Shown: positions 1-12,600, numbered from the stretch's first letter. The stretch is 64,000 nucleotides of DNA from Cyathus striatus (GCA_025738555.1 JAOVFP010000001.1:4154001-4218000); one strand, 5' to 3'. The notes: generated by a model not told the origin, from the sequence alone. Made by a program: numbers and translations.

Positions 1-3000
1 GCTCAAGTTGTTCTTGATATAAGGTCTTGAACAAATTTCGGAGCCAAATGATTTGTCGAGTAGCATGTGCAACGGCACAGTACTCCGCTTCGGTTGAAGA
101 AAGTGCGACTGTGGTCTGTTTCTTCGAGCTCCAAGCGATTGCGCCGCCTCCTAGCATTACAGCGTAGCCTGATACGGATTTTCGGTCGTCAATATCAGAG
201 GCGTAGTCGGCATCGGAATACACGGTAAATGAAATATTTTGTTCCGTGTTCGGATCAGCGCGATATGTGATTTGATGGTCACGTGTTCCTGCGAGATAAC
301 GCAAAACGCGCTTCAATGCGGCCCAATGTGCTGGTTCCGGGTTGGCATTGAATTTGCTCAACTTCGTTACCGCAAACGCGATATCCGGTCTGGTGTTGAC
401 CGCTGCGTACATCAAGCTTCCAACGGCCTCAGCGTAACCTTGGACAAGTCTTTCGTCGGATTGGATCGTTGGATTTGGGTCATTTGAATTGGTTGAGGGT
501 TCTTGGTGAGTTTCTTGATCTTTGGACAATATGACGTTGGGATCTAATGGTGTGGCTACAGGATTTGACTTATCCATTCCATATTTCACTAGGATCCTTT
601 CGACATACTTCTTCTGGCCAATAGATATGCTTCTGGCCTCCCTGTCTCGAGTTATTTCAAGACCTAAGAGGAGTTTGGGCTCTCCCAACTCTTTGATTTC
701 AAATGCATTTCTAAGGTGTGTCGTTACCTCCTCTGCATCACTTATTTTATCTGCTAGTAGGATTATGTCGTCCACCCATACTGCTAGCATAGTGAGCTTT
801 CCATCACTCACTCGCGTGTACACACAGTGGTCCGCTTCGGAACGTTGAAATCTGATTTCTGTAAGTGTTTTATTTAATTTCTTGTTCCATTCGCGTCCTG
901 ACTGTTTGAGACCGTATAGTGTCTTTAATAGTCGACATACATGTCCTGATTCGTCGTTAAAACTGTCTGGTTGGTCCATGTATATTTCCTCTTTCAAATC
1001 TCCGTTAAGGTAAGCTCCTTTCACATCTAATTGATGGATTTCCATGTCTCTAATCGCTCCAATAGCTAATAGTGACCTCAGGGAGTCTAAACGAACTACA
1101 GGAGCAAAGGTCTCTGTATAGTCCATGCCTGGGATCTGTGAATATCCCTTTGCTACGAGCCTAGCCTTGTAATGTGAGTCATCTTTCTTTGTGAATACCC
1201 ATCTACATCCTACAGCCCTTCTATCTGTTGGTAAGTCTTCTAGTTTCCAGGTCCCTTTCTGCATTAACATTTCGTATTCTGAGTTTATAGCTTGTTCCCA
1301 TTCAGCTGATTCATGTGAAGACATTGCTTCTTTGATAGTACGAGGTAAGTCATTGATTTTCTCAGTTAAAAGATGAGAAAAATCGATTTCATTTAGATAA
1401 TTTGACTGTTCTTCCTCATTTAAAGTGAAATTGTTGGTACGTGGTGCAGCTGGTAATCGTGAATTTGGGTTATCAAGTTTTCTATAGTTATGTTGAGTAG
1501 TTTCTCGTTCAGAACGTCGCAGTGGGATAGGATTTAGTCCCTGTGGGTGGTAATTGACTCCTGGGCTTGTTTCAATAGGTACTGACTTCGTTTTTACAGG
1601 TGTTGTTGGTATATTTGTTGTCTGGCTCTCTGGCTTCATATCTGGCTTCTCAGCAATTGCCTCGGGCTTCGCTTCAAGTTTACCATGTTCAAATTTCGTC
1701 TCAAGCAGCTTATTTTCCGATTTTTGCGTTCCAGAAGACTGGGGATCGACGTCTCCCCTGTGCTCCCCCTCGATCTTCAGTCTGGGGGCGCTGGATTGTT
1801 CAACGGCGTCGTTTTCGGCCTCTGCTTCAGAAAATACGAAATTTCGAGATACTTTTATCCGTTTCGTCATTGAATCATAAAAGCGAACAGCTCCGGGCCC
1901 ATCTTCAAATCCAACAAAGGTATGCTTCGTTGATTTCGGTGCTAACTTGGATTGCTTAACTCCTTGATGTAGTATCCATACATCGCTTCCAAACTCTCGG
2001 AAATGCGATACATCTGGCTTCTTTCCATTCCAGGCCTCCTCTGGTGTCTTCCCCTTGAGTGCCCGTGTTGGTGCTCGGTTTCTAAGGTATGCTGCATGGC
2101 GTACGGCTTCGGCCCATAAGGATGTAGGTAAATCCCTTTCTATAATCATGGCTCGTGCTAATTCAATTAAAGTACGATTAAATCACTCAGCGACACCATT
2201 TTGTGATGGGGAATAAGGTGCAGTGGTCTGTAGCTCGATTCCTTTCATGCTCAGCCATTGTTTTACCTTTTTATTGATATATTCACCTCCATTATCAACT
2301 CGGAGGACCTTAGGACAACGATCAAACTTATTCTCGACGTAAGTGAGATACTCTTTTAATTTTTCAACAGCATCTGACTTTTTCTTCATAAATAGAACTG
2401 TGCATCGTTGAGTCGCATCGTCTGTAAAAGAGATGTAATAAATCGATCCTCCAACCGATTGGGCTCGTGCTGGACCCCATACATCACTGTGGGTCAGCTC
2501 TCCTCGTGTCTCTGCTCGATTTTCGGCCTCCTTAGGATAATTCTGACGAGTTTGCTTCGCCTGGACACAGGATTCACACTGTATAAATGGAGGACTGTCC
2601 GGATCGACTGTAAGTCCTTCTACTAGTCCATTCTTGATGAGTTTCTCGAGTCCTGATATTCCTAGGTGTCCATATTTCTTGTGGAGCGAGTTCCATGTGT
2701 CTGGAGATGATCTTGCAATGTTTGCATGCTCTCCGGCTTTGGTATGGACTCTAGCTTTCGCATTTAAAGCATACAGCTGATCAGTTATGTTTCCAGTGGC
2801 TAAAATGCGATTTGAATAGTCTACAATCCTGACTTTATCCCTTCCGAAAATCGCTTCATACCCAGCTTTATCAAGTTTGCTGATGGAGAGAAGATTATTA
2901 ATAGCATTTGGGGCGTATAGGACATTCTGGAGATGGTGAGTAACTATTTTTCCGTCAACATTACAGTCTAACTGAATTGTTCCTCGTCCTAGGGCTTTAA

Positions 3001-4162
3001 TAGAGTGATTCCCTACACCATTAATTGATTTCGAAGCTAATGGCTCAAATTTTACGAAGGTATTTCTATCATTAGAGATATGCGAAGTGGTTCCTGAATC
3101 AGCTAACCATGTATCCCTAGTTATTGCATTCGAAAATTGGCCGTCATTGTAGTGGTAAGTTCTATTCAAAATATCTGTATTCTCATTGCTAATTTCGTTG
3201 CAATGGTACGCAGTGTCCTTAAGCTCAGAATTTACTGCCGTAGTGTCTGCCTGATTCGCGCGGTCGTTACCGCTGCTCTTCTTCTTCTTTCGGCGTGGTC
3301 CCTGGCCTTCTTTCCCACCACCTTTCGACCAGCACTCATCCCGAGTGTGTCCTTGCTTGTGGCAATTGAAGCATTCGATGTTCGACTTCTCACGCGGCTT
3401 CGATCTTGTTCGAGCCTGCATTGCACTATCATTCGCATTATGGGCGAGTTTATCCTTCCGGCGGCGGTCTTCCTCAAGAATAAGAGAAATGAGCTCAAAT
3501 GAAGTGATAGACCAAATAGTTTCCTTTGTGGTATTGTCCTTCATTGATTTTTCGTCAGACTTATCTTTACTCACTGAAGTATTAGCCCCTAGATATGCGG
3601 TTGTAAACTGATCCCAAGTTTCCAGAAGAGAAGAGATGAGAATTGTTGTAAATTCATCATCATCTATCAAACTATTTAGTAAGTGCAATTCTTCCTGTAT
3701 CTTTCTCAGTTCTGTGATGTGTGCGCTGATATCTGTCGTTTCTTCGGCTATAGTGCGATACAGACGCCTACGTGCCGAGATGATACCCATCTTACCTCGC
3801 GGCTCCTTCACTGTCCTCAACTGTGCCCACATCTGCGCAGCAGTCTTGGCTCCTGCGATATGAATAATCTGCGAGTCGCTCAAGGTTAACTCGATTTGAG
3901 TTTGTGCTCGCGCGTCGTTGTCTTCCCAAGTAGTTAATTTATCTTGAAAGGCCTTCTTGCTATCTGTGGTACTCGATGTTGCCTCCATCCCTTCCTTCAC
4001 GGAGTCCATGGTGGGCTTCTTCTCGGTTCCTTCGGCATATTTCCAGAGTTTGCGGTCACGTAGTACGCTCGTAATTCGGCGCTTCCAGGCTAACCAGTTA
4101 TCTTCACGGAGTAGCTCGATGCGATATAGGCTTGATGGTGTTTCACTAGTTGATGAAGTCAT
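1..4162 (-). pseudogene. copia gag-pol polyprotein with one in-frame TGA
   Basis: The first 659 codons hold a UBN2-type gag (about residues 10-230), a CCHC zinc knuckle (264-277), the aspartic protease DSG (355-357), the HHCC integrase zinc domain (H494, H499, C529, C532) and the integrase core with D560, D623 and E659. A TGA at 2183-2185 follows E659, where copia proteins normally have Arg; a CGA to TGA change explains it. The same frame then continues without another stop that I could see, through the reverse transcriptase with its VDD active site (near 750-780) and RNase H (about 80-220) to the edge. Gag and pol share one frame, as usual in copia. The stop separates integrase from reverse transcriptase, so this copy is probably not autonomous unless read through. 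Confidence 0.92.
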
Positions 4163-4242
4163 CTTGACTTAAAGTGTGGTGATATAGGAGGTACGTGATA
4201 TGATGTGTATATTGAACTCTTGTTTACGGTTACTTTAGGGTG

Positions 4243-4256
4243 CGGGGCCCATAACC
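4243..4256 (-). other. Primer binding site, initiator-Met half-tRNA type
   Basis: Read on the minus strand, AGGTTATGGGCCCC lies two bases downstream of the LTR end. It is complementary to the anticodon arm of initiator tRNA-Met (GGGCCCAUAACC), the internal half-tRNA priming used by Drosophila copia, rather than to a tRNA 3' end. Its place between LTR and gag start supports the assignment. Confidence 0.7.
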
Positions 4257-4259
4257 TAT

Positions 4260-4528
4260 TGTACTTACACCTGAAATAAAGTGTAGACGAGGTGCGCGAG
4301 TAACCGAGAACTTAGGTTCACACTGATTTGGAGTGGGGAAAATATGGGGAGTTAATTCACTAAGGTATCTACACAGTTTCTTTCATATTTTTATAGACAT
4401 AAATGTATCTACAGTATTCTACAATATATATTCTACAAAGTTCTCGCATAATGGTGTTCTCGGGGATCTCGAAGATGTGAGAACACACTTGATTGATCTG
4501 GGTACTTCAAGATTGTACCATCTCAACA
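4260..4528 (-). repeat. 5' LTR of the copia element
   Basis: On the minus strand it starts TGTTGAGATGG and ends GTAAGTACA, the TG..CA ends expected of an LTR, about 269 bp. A TATA-like stretch (TCTATAAAAATAT, near 4387-4400) lies in the middle, where a promoter would be. The boundaries are inferred from the ends and from the primer binding site, because the other LTR is outside the window. Confidence 0.72.
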
Positions 4529-4544
4529 GAGGGCGCCCATCCGT

Positions 4545-5829
4545 CTATGGTGCGGATCACTTAGTCACCACATGTTTTGTATAACAGCAAAATTGATCTG
4601 GGAAATTTTTTGAAATTAAATTAACTATTTTTCGTTGTTTTTTTAATCATTTTGCCACCACAGGGAGTTGGTAGAGGTCTGCATCAATCAGATGTTATCT
4701 GCTTGACAGTTGGCTGGTTAAAAGAAGCCAGCCAGACTATTGAATATAGAAAGAATTATGATGGATATTGGAATGGTGAGATGTTTGTAAACCAGGTAAT
4801 TAATATTTGTTCAATATTATTATTACATATTAAATCAGAGTATTCAGATAAAGGAAAAAACTATACCAGCATTTGAAAAGGCTCATCCACCAGGTTACCA
4901 AATGCTTATGATGGTGGATAACTCACAAGGGCATTTAGCATATGAATATGAACCCAGGAGGAAAACAGTCCATAATGCATAATGGGTGGTTTATCAGGGA
5001 TGGAATTAAGATTTCTCAGCCAATGGTGTTCCCTCATGATCACCCTCAGTTCCCAGGTGAAGAAAAAGGAATGAAGCAAGCACTCCATGAGTGTGGACTA
5101 TTCAAAAATGGTCTCAAAATGCAGTGCAAGAAATCTGGTGATGAAAAAGCAGGAAAATGTGATCCAGATGCAACTGCTTGCTGTGCAAAAAGAATTCTTG
5201 AGTTACAGCCAGACTTTCAAGAGCAGAAATCACTTGTTGTGGAAGCCATAGAGGCAGCAGGTCATCTGTGCATTGTCCTTCCAAAGTTTCACTGTGAGCT
5301 CAATTTTATTGAGTTCTTTTGGGGAGCAGTAAAAAGGTATCTTTGTGAACACTGTGATTATACTTTTTCCACATTACAGGAAAACATGCCAAAAGCACTT
5401 GCATCAGTGTCCATTGAGACCATTTGGAAATGGGATCATTGTGTTCATCAGTGGATATCTGCTTATGAGGGTGGACTTGATGCAAGAGAAGCTCAAAAGC
5501 AGGTTTGCAATTTTAGTTCTCGAAGCTAATCATCACACCACAGGATCCCAGATAGTCTTCTGAGTCAAGCTGATGCTTGATATGATGACTAATTTTACCA
5601 TATTTAGTAATAGATTAGTAATACCTACTGTATATAGAAGTCTGGCAAAAATGGCTATAAACCAAAAATATAACTTGCTCAGTTTTGAGAATTTTGACAA
5701 ATGCTCTAGAGGATTTACTCACATCATCAAAACAATCACTTTTACTAGAGGAATAAGCAAAAGAGGCATTCTAGCATGAGAAATTTTCATTGTACAAAAG
5801 TTGTGGTGTCTAAGTGATTTGCACCATAG
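4545..5829 (+). mobile_element. Internally deleted Tc1/mariner-like DNA transposon (element A)
   Basis: A 40-bp inverted repeat bounds it: 4545-4584 begins CTATGGTGCGGATCACTTAG and the reverse complement of 5790-5829 begins CTATGGTGCAAATCACTTAG, with only a few mismatches along the 40 bp. Between them lies the C-terminal part of an IS630/Tc1-type transposase. Coding similarity begins only about 70 bases inside the left repeat, so the 5' half of the gene is gone. The outermost bases and target duplication cannot be set because copia abuts the left end and another element begins at 5840. Confidence 0.72.
4652..5572 (+). pseudogene. DDE transposase fragment (IS630/Tc1-like), element A
   Basis: The reading starts inside the catalytic domain (GRGLHQSDVICLTVGWLKEA), crosses a probable short intron near 4796-4850, and reaches the second catalytic Asp in MMVDNSQGH and the Glu in CELNFIEFFWG. 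The frame changes at about 4940 just after the MMVDNSQGH block, consistent with a small deletion, and a TAA interrupts the C-terminus at 5527-5529, after which recognisable coding (SSHHRIPDSLL) goes on. The N-terminal DNA-binding part is missing. I know this transposase type from many mushroom genomes; the family placement rests on those motifs. Not functional as it stands. Confidence 0.8.
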
Positions 5830-6252
5830 GTTGGAATTAAGGTTGTGCTCACTAAGTTCCAGCACCCCCTTATGTAAGCTTTCTTGCAGAGCAACATCGA
5901 CAATATCTACACACTAGCACATAACCCTTTCCTAAATATAATCACTGGGATGTATTCTAGATGGTACAGGGTACAGGTCCCAGAAAAAAAAAGTAGAATA
6001 ACTATTAATCTGATTGTCTAGATACATGTTTTTTTTTATTGTAGAAAAGGACTATTTACACAATTTCCATGCGAATGGCATCATCTTGCATTTTTCGAGT
6101 TCAAGATTTGGCCAGTCACAATATGTGACAAATGTGACATTGTAATGTGTCATGTGACTTTTGGAAGGCGGAAGCGAAGTGCCAACAGGGAGTGAGAAGG
6201 CCCCAGAGAGGGTGCAGACTTCAGCACAGTTGGCACACTCCTCAGCAATACC

Positions 6253-7360
6253 ATGCCTGCCAGATCAAAGGTCAATAAGGCACACATAGAAAATCTAAAT
6301 GCTGTCTGTTGAGCCCAGAAAACCCCATCTGACATGACTGGAAATAACAGTCAGATTGATTCCATCCATGAGATGGTACCGGAATCAGTCGCAACTGCAC
6401 AGGACACACTCAATCTTGATGACACTAATATTGACACCAATAATGAGGAGCAGGATGATGATGATGTTGACGAAAACAGCAAGAACTACAGTGATAATGA
6501 GTCAGAACTTGAAGATTCAGACACAGAAGAAGAAGCAGCCCAACTTAGCACACTGGAGGTATTCATGGCAACTTTGACATCAGTGCAACGAGCAGCTGAA
6601 GAGGCAGAGTGCATGCAGCACAATGATACAAAGTGTCCAAAGCAATATCTTGGAAATTCGGAGCATAACAAATGATGCAAGTTGCAGCAAGGGTGCAAGC
6701 TTGCAAGGAAAGGGTTTCCTTCTGTGGCAGATTTTTTGGTCCATAAACGAAGGGAGATCACAGGCTCAGCAAAGAGCACAGTTGTTGATGAGAATACAGC
6801 TGTGGGGATGGAAAGAGAACATAGTCCAAGTGAAAACAGTGTTCTTGCAGAGCAATTGGTATGTAACAGTCACTGTTCCTGAAGTTTCAGCAACTAATGC
6901 GAGAAAATAAACAGACCCACAGTCTAGGTTCTATTGACGCTTCCATTGACAATAAAATAGAGAATAGAGTTGAAGTGCCCACTCCTGAAGTCATGACACC
7001 ACAGTCTGCAGAGGTTACAGAGCCAGATTGGAAGAGTGTCAATGAAATGTTGAATGGCTTGCATTCGGGACAAAGACCAACTGATAGTACTGAAGAAATG
7101 GCCTTGGATAAGAAACTTGATAACTGGAAAAACATTGGGAAGTTAAAATGAGCAAAAGCTGTGCTTACCATCAAGTGTAAAGGTAAAACCCTTGATGTTG
7201 TCTTTCGCACCTGCTTGATGGGTATGCTGGGTATGCTCAATCTCTATCTCAGCGATAACCTAAATTATACCTGGTGTGAAGCTTCATTAGTTTCATCATG
7301 CTCACAAGGACATGGAAAAGCTCATGCATAGAATCTACAAACATGGATACACCAGTATCT
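6253..7360 (+). pseudogene. N-terminal half of element B transposase
   Basis: The likely start is ATG 6253 (MPARSKVNKAHIENL). A long acidic region (DDDDVDENS..., about 6430-6540) is followed by a basic LARKGFPSVADFLVHKRRE segment and by a helix-turn-helix-like part (TLDVVFRTCLMGMLGMLNLY, then a SQGHGKAHA block). In-frame TGA codons occur at 6310, 6673 and 7149 and a TAG near 7328; a short intron or frame change lies near 6859-6896. Coding stops at WIHQYL (7360) and resumes at 26343 with NSNLTALPSHCYS. In the related mushroom transposases I know, these two segments are directly adjacent. That adjacency is the main evidence for the split. Confidence 0.75.
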
Positions 7361-7429
7361 TGACACCTCAGGCAGCAGAATTCTTGCTTAGTAAGGGCCC
7401 TAAAGGCCCTTTGTTTTGACACTTTAATT

Positions 7430-7640
7430 ACCCCTGAGGGCCCCCCTAGGAACTTCTCACTGAACTTCCTATTGCAGGTGGGAACTTCCTGCTGACTAAG
7501 TCTTGCTGCAGAACTTCCCCAGCACACTTCAGTTGTGGCCTGTGGGAAGTTTTTGCTGACTAAGGCTCACCGCAGAACTTCCCCAGTGCACTTCAGTTGT
7601 GGCAGAACTTCCCAGTGTGCTTCATCACAACTTCACAACT
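7430..7640 (+). repeat. Left subterminal GAACTTCC-rich repeats
   Basis: About seven copies of GAACTTCC or a one-base variant occur here, many pointing inward (for example near 7450, 7463, 7480, 7511, 7574 and 7603). Two adjacent copies of a roughly 65-bp unit containing GCAGAACTTCCCCAG and CACTTCAGTTGTGGC can be read (7503-7535 and 7571-7602). Subterminal repeat arrays often bind the transposase. The same motif occurs in inverted orientation at the far end (25970-26165). Confidence 0.6.
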
Positions 7641-8023
7641 TCACTGTTGTGCAGCATGCTGTCTGGGTTTTACTAACAGTGTGCTGGCTGCACTTATGTT
7701 AATAACACATATGCTGTCTGGGTTTTACCAACAGTGCATTCACTTCCCAATGTCTTGCAGGTCTTGGCACCTCCTTTTCTGTAGCTCTACCGATGGTGCA
7801 TTCACTTCCTGACATCTTGCGGGTCTCAGCATTTGACTTTCAGTTGTACTGTCTGGGCTTTACCAACAGTGCACTAGCTGCACTTGTAACATGTATGCTG
7901 TCTGGGTTTTACCGACAGTGCATTCACCGAGATCCCGACGTCTTGCAGGTCTCGGCACCTCCTTTACCAACAGTGCATTCACCTCCCAATGTCTTACAGG
8001 TCTCGCAGTATCTCATTTTCTGT

Positions 8024-9339
8024 TAGTGGTGTTGGGGTTTGGTTCCGAACCTAGGTTCAAACGCGAACCCATCGAGAACCGGACATACGTTCAGTCCAAA
8101 GTTCGGCTTACTAAGGAGAACCGAACCTCATGTCCGGTTCTTGGTTCTCAAAACTGTAGTTTACTCCGAACACATCCAGACATGTTCGGACGTGTTCGAA
8201 CCTGTAAAGTCCATTGCTTCACCACCTTTCTTCGTTATTTCCTATTACTTTCATTGTCCTCTTCCCTTTCATATCACTCTTCCTCTTCATCCTCTCTAAC
8301 TCAACCCTCCCCTTACGTTGATATTCCCACTCTTAGCACCTCCTTGTTGTTGTCCCTTTCCATCTGGTGTAGTCACTGTTACTGTATATCTGAGATCGAA
8401 ATGCTCTAAAATATTGTGAGAACTACTGCAAAACAAAGTACTGATAGACATCATGTGTCAAAGAAAATCTGTGATATTATATGGGTATCAAAACCCACTG
8501 TAACGAAGAAACACATCTTCAAGTTATTCAACAGATGGTAGCTTTGGTAGCTTGTATATGTTACGACCTATACATAATGACTGCAATGAAGAAACATATA
8601 ATCTTGTTCAAAAGATGGTCTGGTAGCTTATATATATTGCGACACATACATTCACTTTTTGTCACTTTCTTCATACAGAATAACTACTATGAATACTGAT
8701 GTACTTATCAGGCCATGGATATATGGCAACATATTCTCTGGAATGATATATGGCGCAGTACTGCTAGTTGGGATTGCGTACTTCCACCTAGTTGTCATTC
8801 ATGTCAAAGGAAGAAAAGGGCTCAGTACACAGCAATGGGTGTTATCAGCATATGTTGTCATGGCCTTCATTTCAAGCACCCTTCAAATTGCTGGGAATGT
8901 ATGACATGTTATGCAAGGTTTAGACTCAGACTTCGATATCGGATGCTACAATTTTCATGACAGATGTCACCTCAAAACAAGCTGGATTGAAAATAGTAGC
9001 TTTATTATAACATCAACATTATTTTGAATGTAACAGTACCTGATTATGTTTGTTGACTTCTATTTCTTAGTACATGAGAGCCACTATTGAAATAAAAGTA
9101 GTACTAGTAATATCATTAACATTACACTGCTAATTTTCTAAACAAGCTGAAAAAAAAAACCTGTCCTTGGTCCAGTTCAATGTTTGAACTCACTCTGAAC
9201 CTGAACCGGACCGCAAAGAACCTGAACCTCAGGTCCAGTCCTAGGTTTGGTGAAAAGGCCTGAACTGGACCTCAGGTCCGGTTCCAGGTTCAGAGAAAAC
9301 AGTCTCTGAACCAGACAGAACTGGACCCCAACACCACTA
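8024..9339 (+). mobile_element. Non-autonomous hAT-type transposon, 1316 bp
   Basis: It begins TAGTGGTGTTGGGGT and ends with the exact inverse, ACCCCAACACCACTA. The 8 bases TTTTCTGT occur on both sides (8016-8023 and 9340-9347). An 8-bp duplication and TAGTG-type ends are typical of the hAT superfamily. GGTTC/GAACC-rich subterminal regions (8040-8200 and 9160-9320) are mirrored at the two ends. No transposase is present; the only notable open frame is a small hydrophobic one. The element sits in hairpin cluster 1, so it entered after the 19 kb element. Confidence 0.85.
8689..8904 (+). pseudogene. Membrane-protein gene fragment carried by the hAT element
   Basis: This 71-codon frame begins MNTDVLIRPWIYGNIFSGMI and contains two strongly hydrophobic helices (about residues 12-33 and 46-66) with a basic loop between them (VKGRKGLS). 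The pattern resembles the first two helices of the large Agaricomycete families of seven-helix membrane proteins (DUF6533/6534-like), though I cannot assign it firmly. The stop falls where an exon end would be. It is probably a host exon picked up by the transposon rather than a working gene. Confidence 0.4.
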
Positions 9340-9666
9340 TTTTCTGTATTGCATACATCTGACTTGTGCTGTCTGGGTTTTACTGATAGTGCTTTCTGTA
9401 TCCTTCCATTCTCAACAGGCCCCTGTCTCACTTCCTCAGGATGTCAGATTTCACTACTATTCTGCAGATTTGACCCATGCAGACCATCCATGCTTCTTTC
9501 ACACATTCATTTTAATTTCAACATAGCTTATCTGTGCCTTCTAATTAGCACTCAGCACCTCCTTTTCTGTGGCATTGACTTTCAGTTGCACTGTCTGGGC
9601 TTTACTGACAGTGCATACACCTCCCATTTCTTGCTGCTGTATCCATATCTTCAGTCAGCTCCAGCT

Positions 9667-12600
9667 ATGCTTTCGACAGATGGCAAAAGAAGGAGACACT
9701 TTGGTAAATCATGCTCTCTGGAGAAGCCTATTAACCATCAAAAATTAACCAAGCAATTCAGCTCCTATGACTCCCCTTCAAAACAGTGTCACCTAGAGGA
9801 GAATCTAGCACAATTAATGTCATCTCAACAGGAAGACATACACAGCTTTGGTATTGAATATCAGGATCAACCCCTGGATGTGGTGGAAAGTGATAATGAA
9901 CCGCTACCTTTCGCCAATGGTTTTAATGAAGAATCAATGCAAGAGCTGCATGAGATATCTCCCCCAGATGATGATGATGATGACGACAATGATGATTCTT
10001 GTAACAAAAAAGCAGAGCATTCTTATAGACAGTGGTTAGTTGCACTCCCACAGCTGGTGGATCCTTTACTACAATATATCTCTTCGACAACTGGCCAAAT
10101 TCTCAGTCTGGTGACATCAATTCAATCCAGTTGTTCAAAAGCAGGTTCTTGCAATAAAAAGAGCTCTGAGATACAATGCCCTTTCTTCGACTGTAAGTTG
10201 AACTACCCAATCATTGCTGATAGCTTCTAACAAAAATAATTTGTAGATTTCAAAACATTTAGCATTGTTGCATGTGAATGTCAGAATACTTTACAGGTTT
10301 TAGTACTACATGGACTCTTCCCAATGGCTCCCAAACGTCCTCGCATGGCCATTTTGATCAGGCTCTTGGATTTCTACCAGGCTTTGTTTGAGAAATCCTG
10401 TGAAGCCATAAATGCATTGTCAGCCACATTGTCCAACTTTTACTGTAAATGTGGTTTTATAGTGACAGATCATGAGGTATGTTTATCTCCCCTGGGTTGC
10501 ATGCAGTATTGTTTATGTTTCATTTATATCTGCAAGGGAAAGATAGTGCAAGACCCTTTTCATCATAGCATCAGCTTTGCAGTACAGCATTATTCCATGC
10601 TACAGGTTAAGGTTGAACAGCTTTTAGAGTCAGCAATTGTACAAGCAGACAGTATGAATGCTAACGATACAAATTTGCATTTAATAGAAAGTACTACTGA
10701 AGCAGTCAGCATTAATGAAACTATTCAAGATGGTTTACAAGCTGAAAGCATGCTCCAGTCTATCAAAGTGAGATAGTTATGTTCCTACCATGGAAATGAT
10801 TTATTCAATCATTTTACCAGTTCGAAAGCTCTAATGAATGTGCATGTATACTTCAGCAAAGATACCCTGCTTGTTTTGCACTTACTGTATTTGGACATTC
10901 AGTGGATAGGTATTACATCCTATTATCCTTTCTATTGATCTAATTGTTATTGAAATAGTGGTAGTGATATTATCATATGCATTGACAGGAACTTCAACCA
11001 GCGACATCTCAAGTGGGCCAAAGATACTCCGCTAGCATTTTATGAACCCACGTATTTTGTGCTGAAAGCTATGGTAGATGAAGTTGGAAAGTGCATTGAA
11101 AAGCTAAGAAAAACAACTCAGAAGTGACAGAAAGGATTAGTTGTGCCTGATGAAGCCGTTGATGAGTGCGAGAGTGCTCATACAGCTGGGAATGGGGATA
11201 ATGTGAAGACCAACAGGGATCGCTTTGATGATACAGGATTAATGGCACTTGTGTGCTGTCATGATATCCCCTTGTTCATTGCAAATATTGATACTGCTGG
11301 GGAACAACAAAAGTATTCAGTTGCTCTTATTGAGCACCTGTTCAGGCTAATGCCAAATAATGCAACTGTTTCTGTTCTCTACAATGTAGGCTGTGTGTTA
11401 GATCGAAGTTTACATTTGGTATGTAACACATTTTATTGCCTGTTTTACTGTCATACTCATTCCTGCACTGTCAAAGTATCCTATCTTACCATCTGATATC
11501 ACTAATCGCCTTATGTTTGGAACGAGTGCTATGCATGCATATGTTCACCAATGGGCATGCCAGCTAGTGTACAATCCTCGTATATGAGAAGGGCTAGGAC
11601 TGAGTGATGGCGAAGGGGTTGAATGGTTGTGGTGGCATCTTATGCATCTTATTACTGTAACCCATACATCTGCTGTAAGTCCACAATTGCCCATTTTAAT
11701 CAAATGCCTAACCTCATGTTTATTGTGCTAGTGGCGAAAGCATATATGGTTAATTGATCGCCAGTTGAATGCTGTTGGTAATGAACTTAGGGATGACCTT
11801 GGAGCCTGGATAAAACAATGACTGAACAAGGGTATTGTCATCCACACTTGCCAAAGCTCAGAAAAAATTGAAGCAAGTGGAATCTCTTTATTGGAACTTC
11901 AGGAACAGTGGTCACTGCAGAGGGCCACACAGCTTTCACTGCATGCTTGTATGTTATCATTTGTTCTAAATTTATGGCTCTAAAGTTTCACTTTTGCAAA
12001 TGCACCTGCACAACTCAAGAAAGAACTGGATACAGTCTTGAACCTTCAAGGTGATTTGGATGCTGTAGACAAGGCTATTCAGACTACAGAATCCATGCTA
12101 TCCAAGGGCTAGTCAAAAACATCACTAGATCTATTATCTACACTTCAAACAACTCAAGAGCAATTAAAGGAAAAGGTGGAAGAACTATATGCTTCTTTAA
12201 ATGTTCAGGACTCTTTTCCAGAGCTATATGGGGTTGATCTTACTTTTGTTCAAACACTGCTAATGGCCAGGGATCTCAAGATCAACATTCGTAAAAGAGC
12301 CATTGGAAGTTTCTTTGAGTGGGATCGACTTGATCAAGCTACAGGAGGGAGAGATAAGCCTTTAGGTTCACCTTCTCATTCCTTTGCAGCAGTGGTACTA
12401 CTGTTTTACATTATATTTCTTCATAGGTACCAAACTCCATCAAGACACATGCAAAGCTATTGCCAAGTGCAAGCCAGCCTTAATGTCTGCAATAAAAAAA
12501 TTCAACAAGTATTGCGAGAAGCTTGCTCAGCTGCACAAACCAGAATGGAACATTCTCCTTCCTGACCCACTCCCTACACAGCTCTCTGTGCTACGTGACT

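Larger units (their letters stand above)
1..4528 (-). mobile_element. Ty1/copia LTR retrotransposon, 3' part outside the window
   Basis: The element reads right to left: 5' LTR (4260-4528), a tRNA-type primer binding site directly after it, then gag, protease, integrase, reverse transcriptase and RNase H down to the left edge. Integrase before reverse transcriptase is the copia order. The 3' end and second LTR are beyond base 1. The 5 bases next to the LTR (4529-4533, GAGGG) would be the target duplication, but its partner is not visible. It abuts the terminal repeat of a Tc1-like element, so it probably landed in that element's end. The coding frame is open over about 4.1 kb except for one TGA, which suggests a fairly recent insertion compared with the other elements here. 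Confidence 0.93.
7659..9613 (+). repeat. Hairpin repeat cluster 1, upstream of the KDZ gene
   Basis: Six copies of a short imperfect palindrome occur at about 7659, 7713, 7847, 7897, 9367 and 9588, all in the same orientation. The form is CACTGTC, a loop of TGGG(T/C)TTTAC(C/T) type, then GACAGTG; the last copy pairs perfectly over 7 bp. Several copies are followed by GCATTCAC and a segment resembling GTCTTGCAGGTCTCGGCACC (7752, 7814, 7932, 7991). A hAT element interrupts the cluster. All copies lie between the element's left end and the KDZ gene start at 9667, so they may belong to its promoter or leader. Confidence 0.72.

Noticed and set aside
7360..7640. CRISPR-like array from the regularly spaced repeats
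   Set aside because: The units are variable, spacers are not unique and uniform, and the DNA is clearly eukaryotic.
9349..9666. Extending the KDZ protein upstream to 9349
   Set aside because: The added residues are the translated hairpin/tandem repeat and hAT flank (CCLGFTDSAF, LHCLGFTDSAYTS), not transposase sequence.
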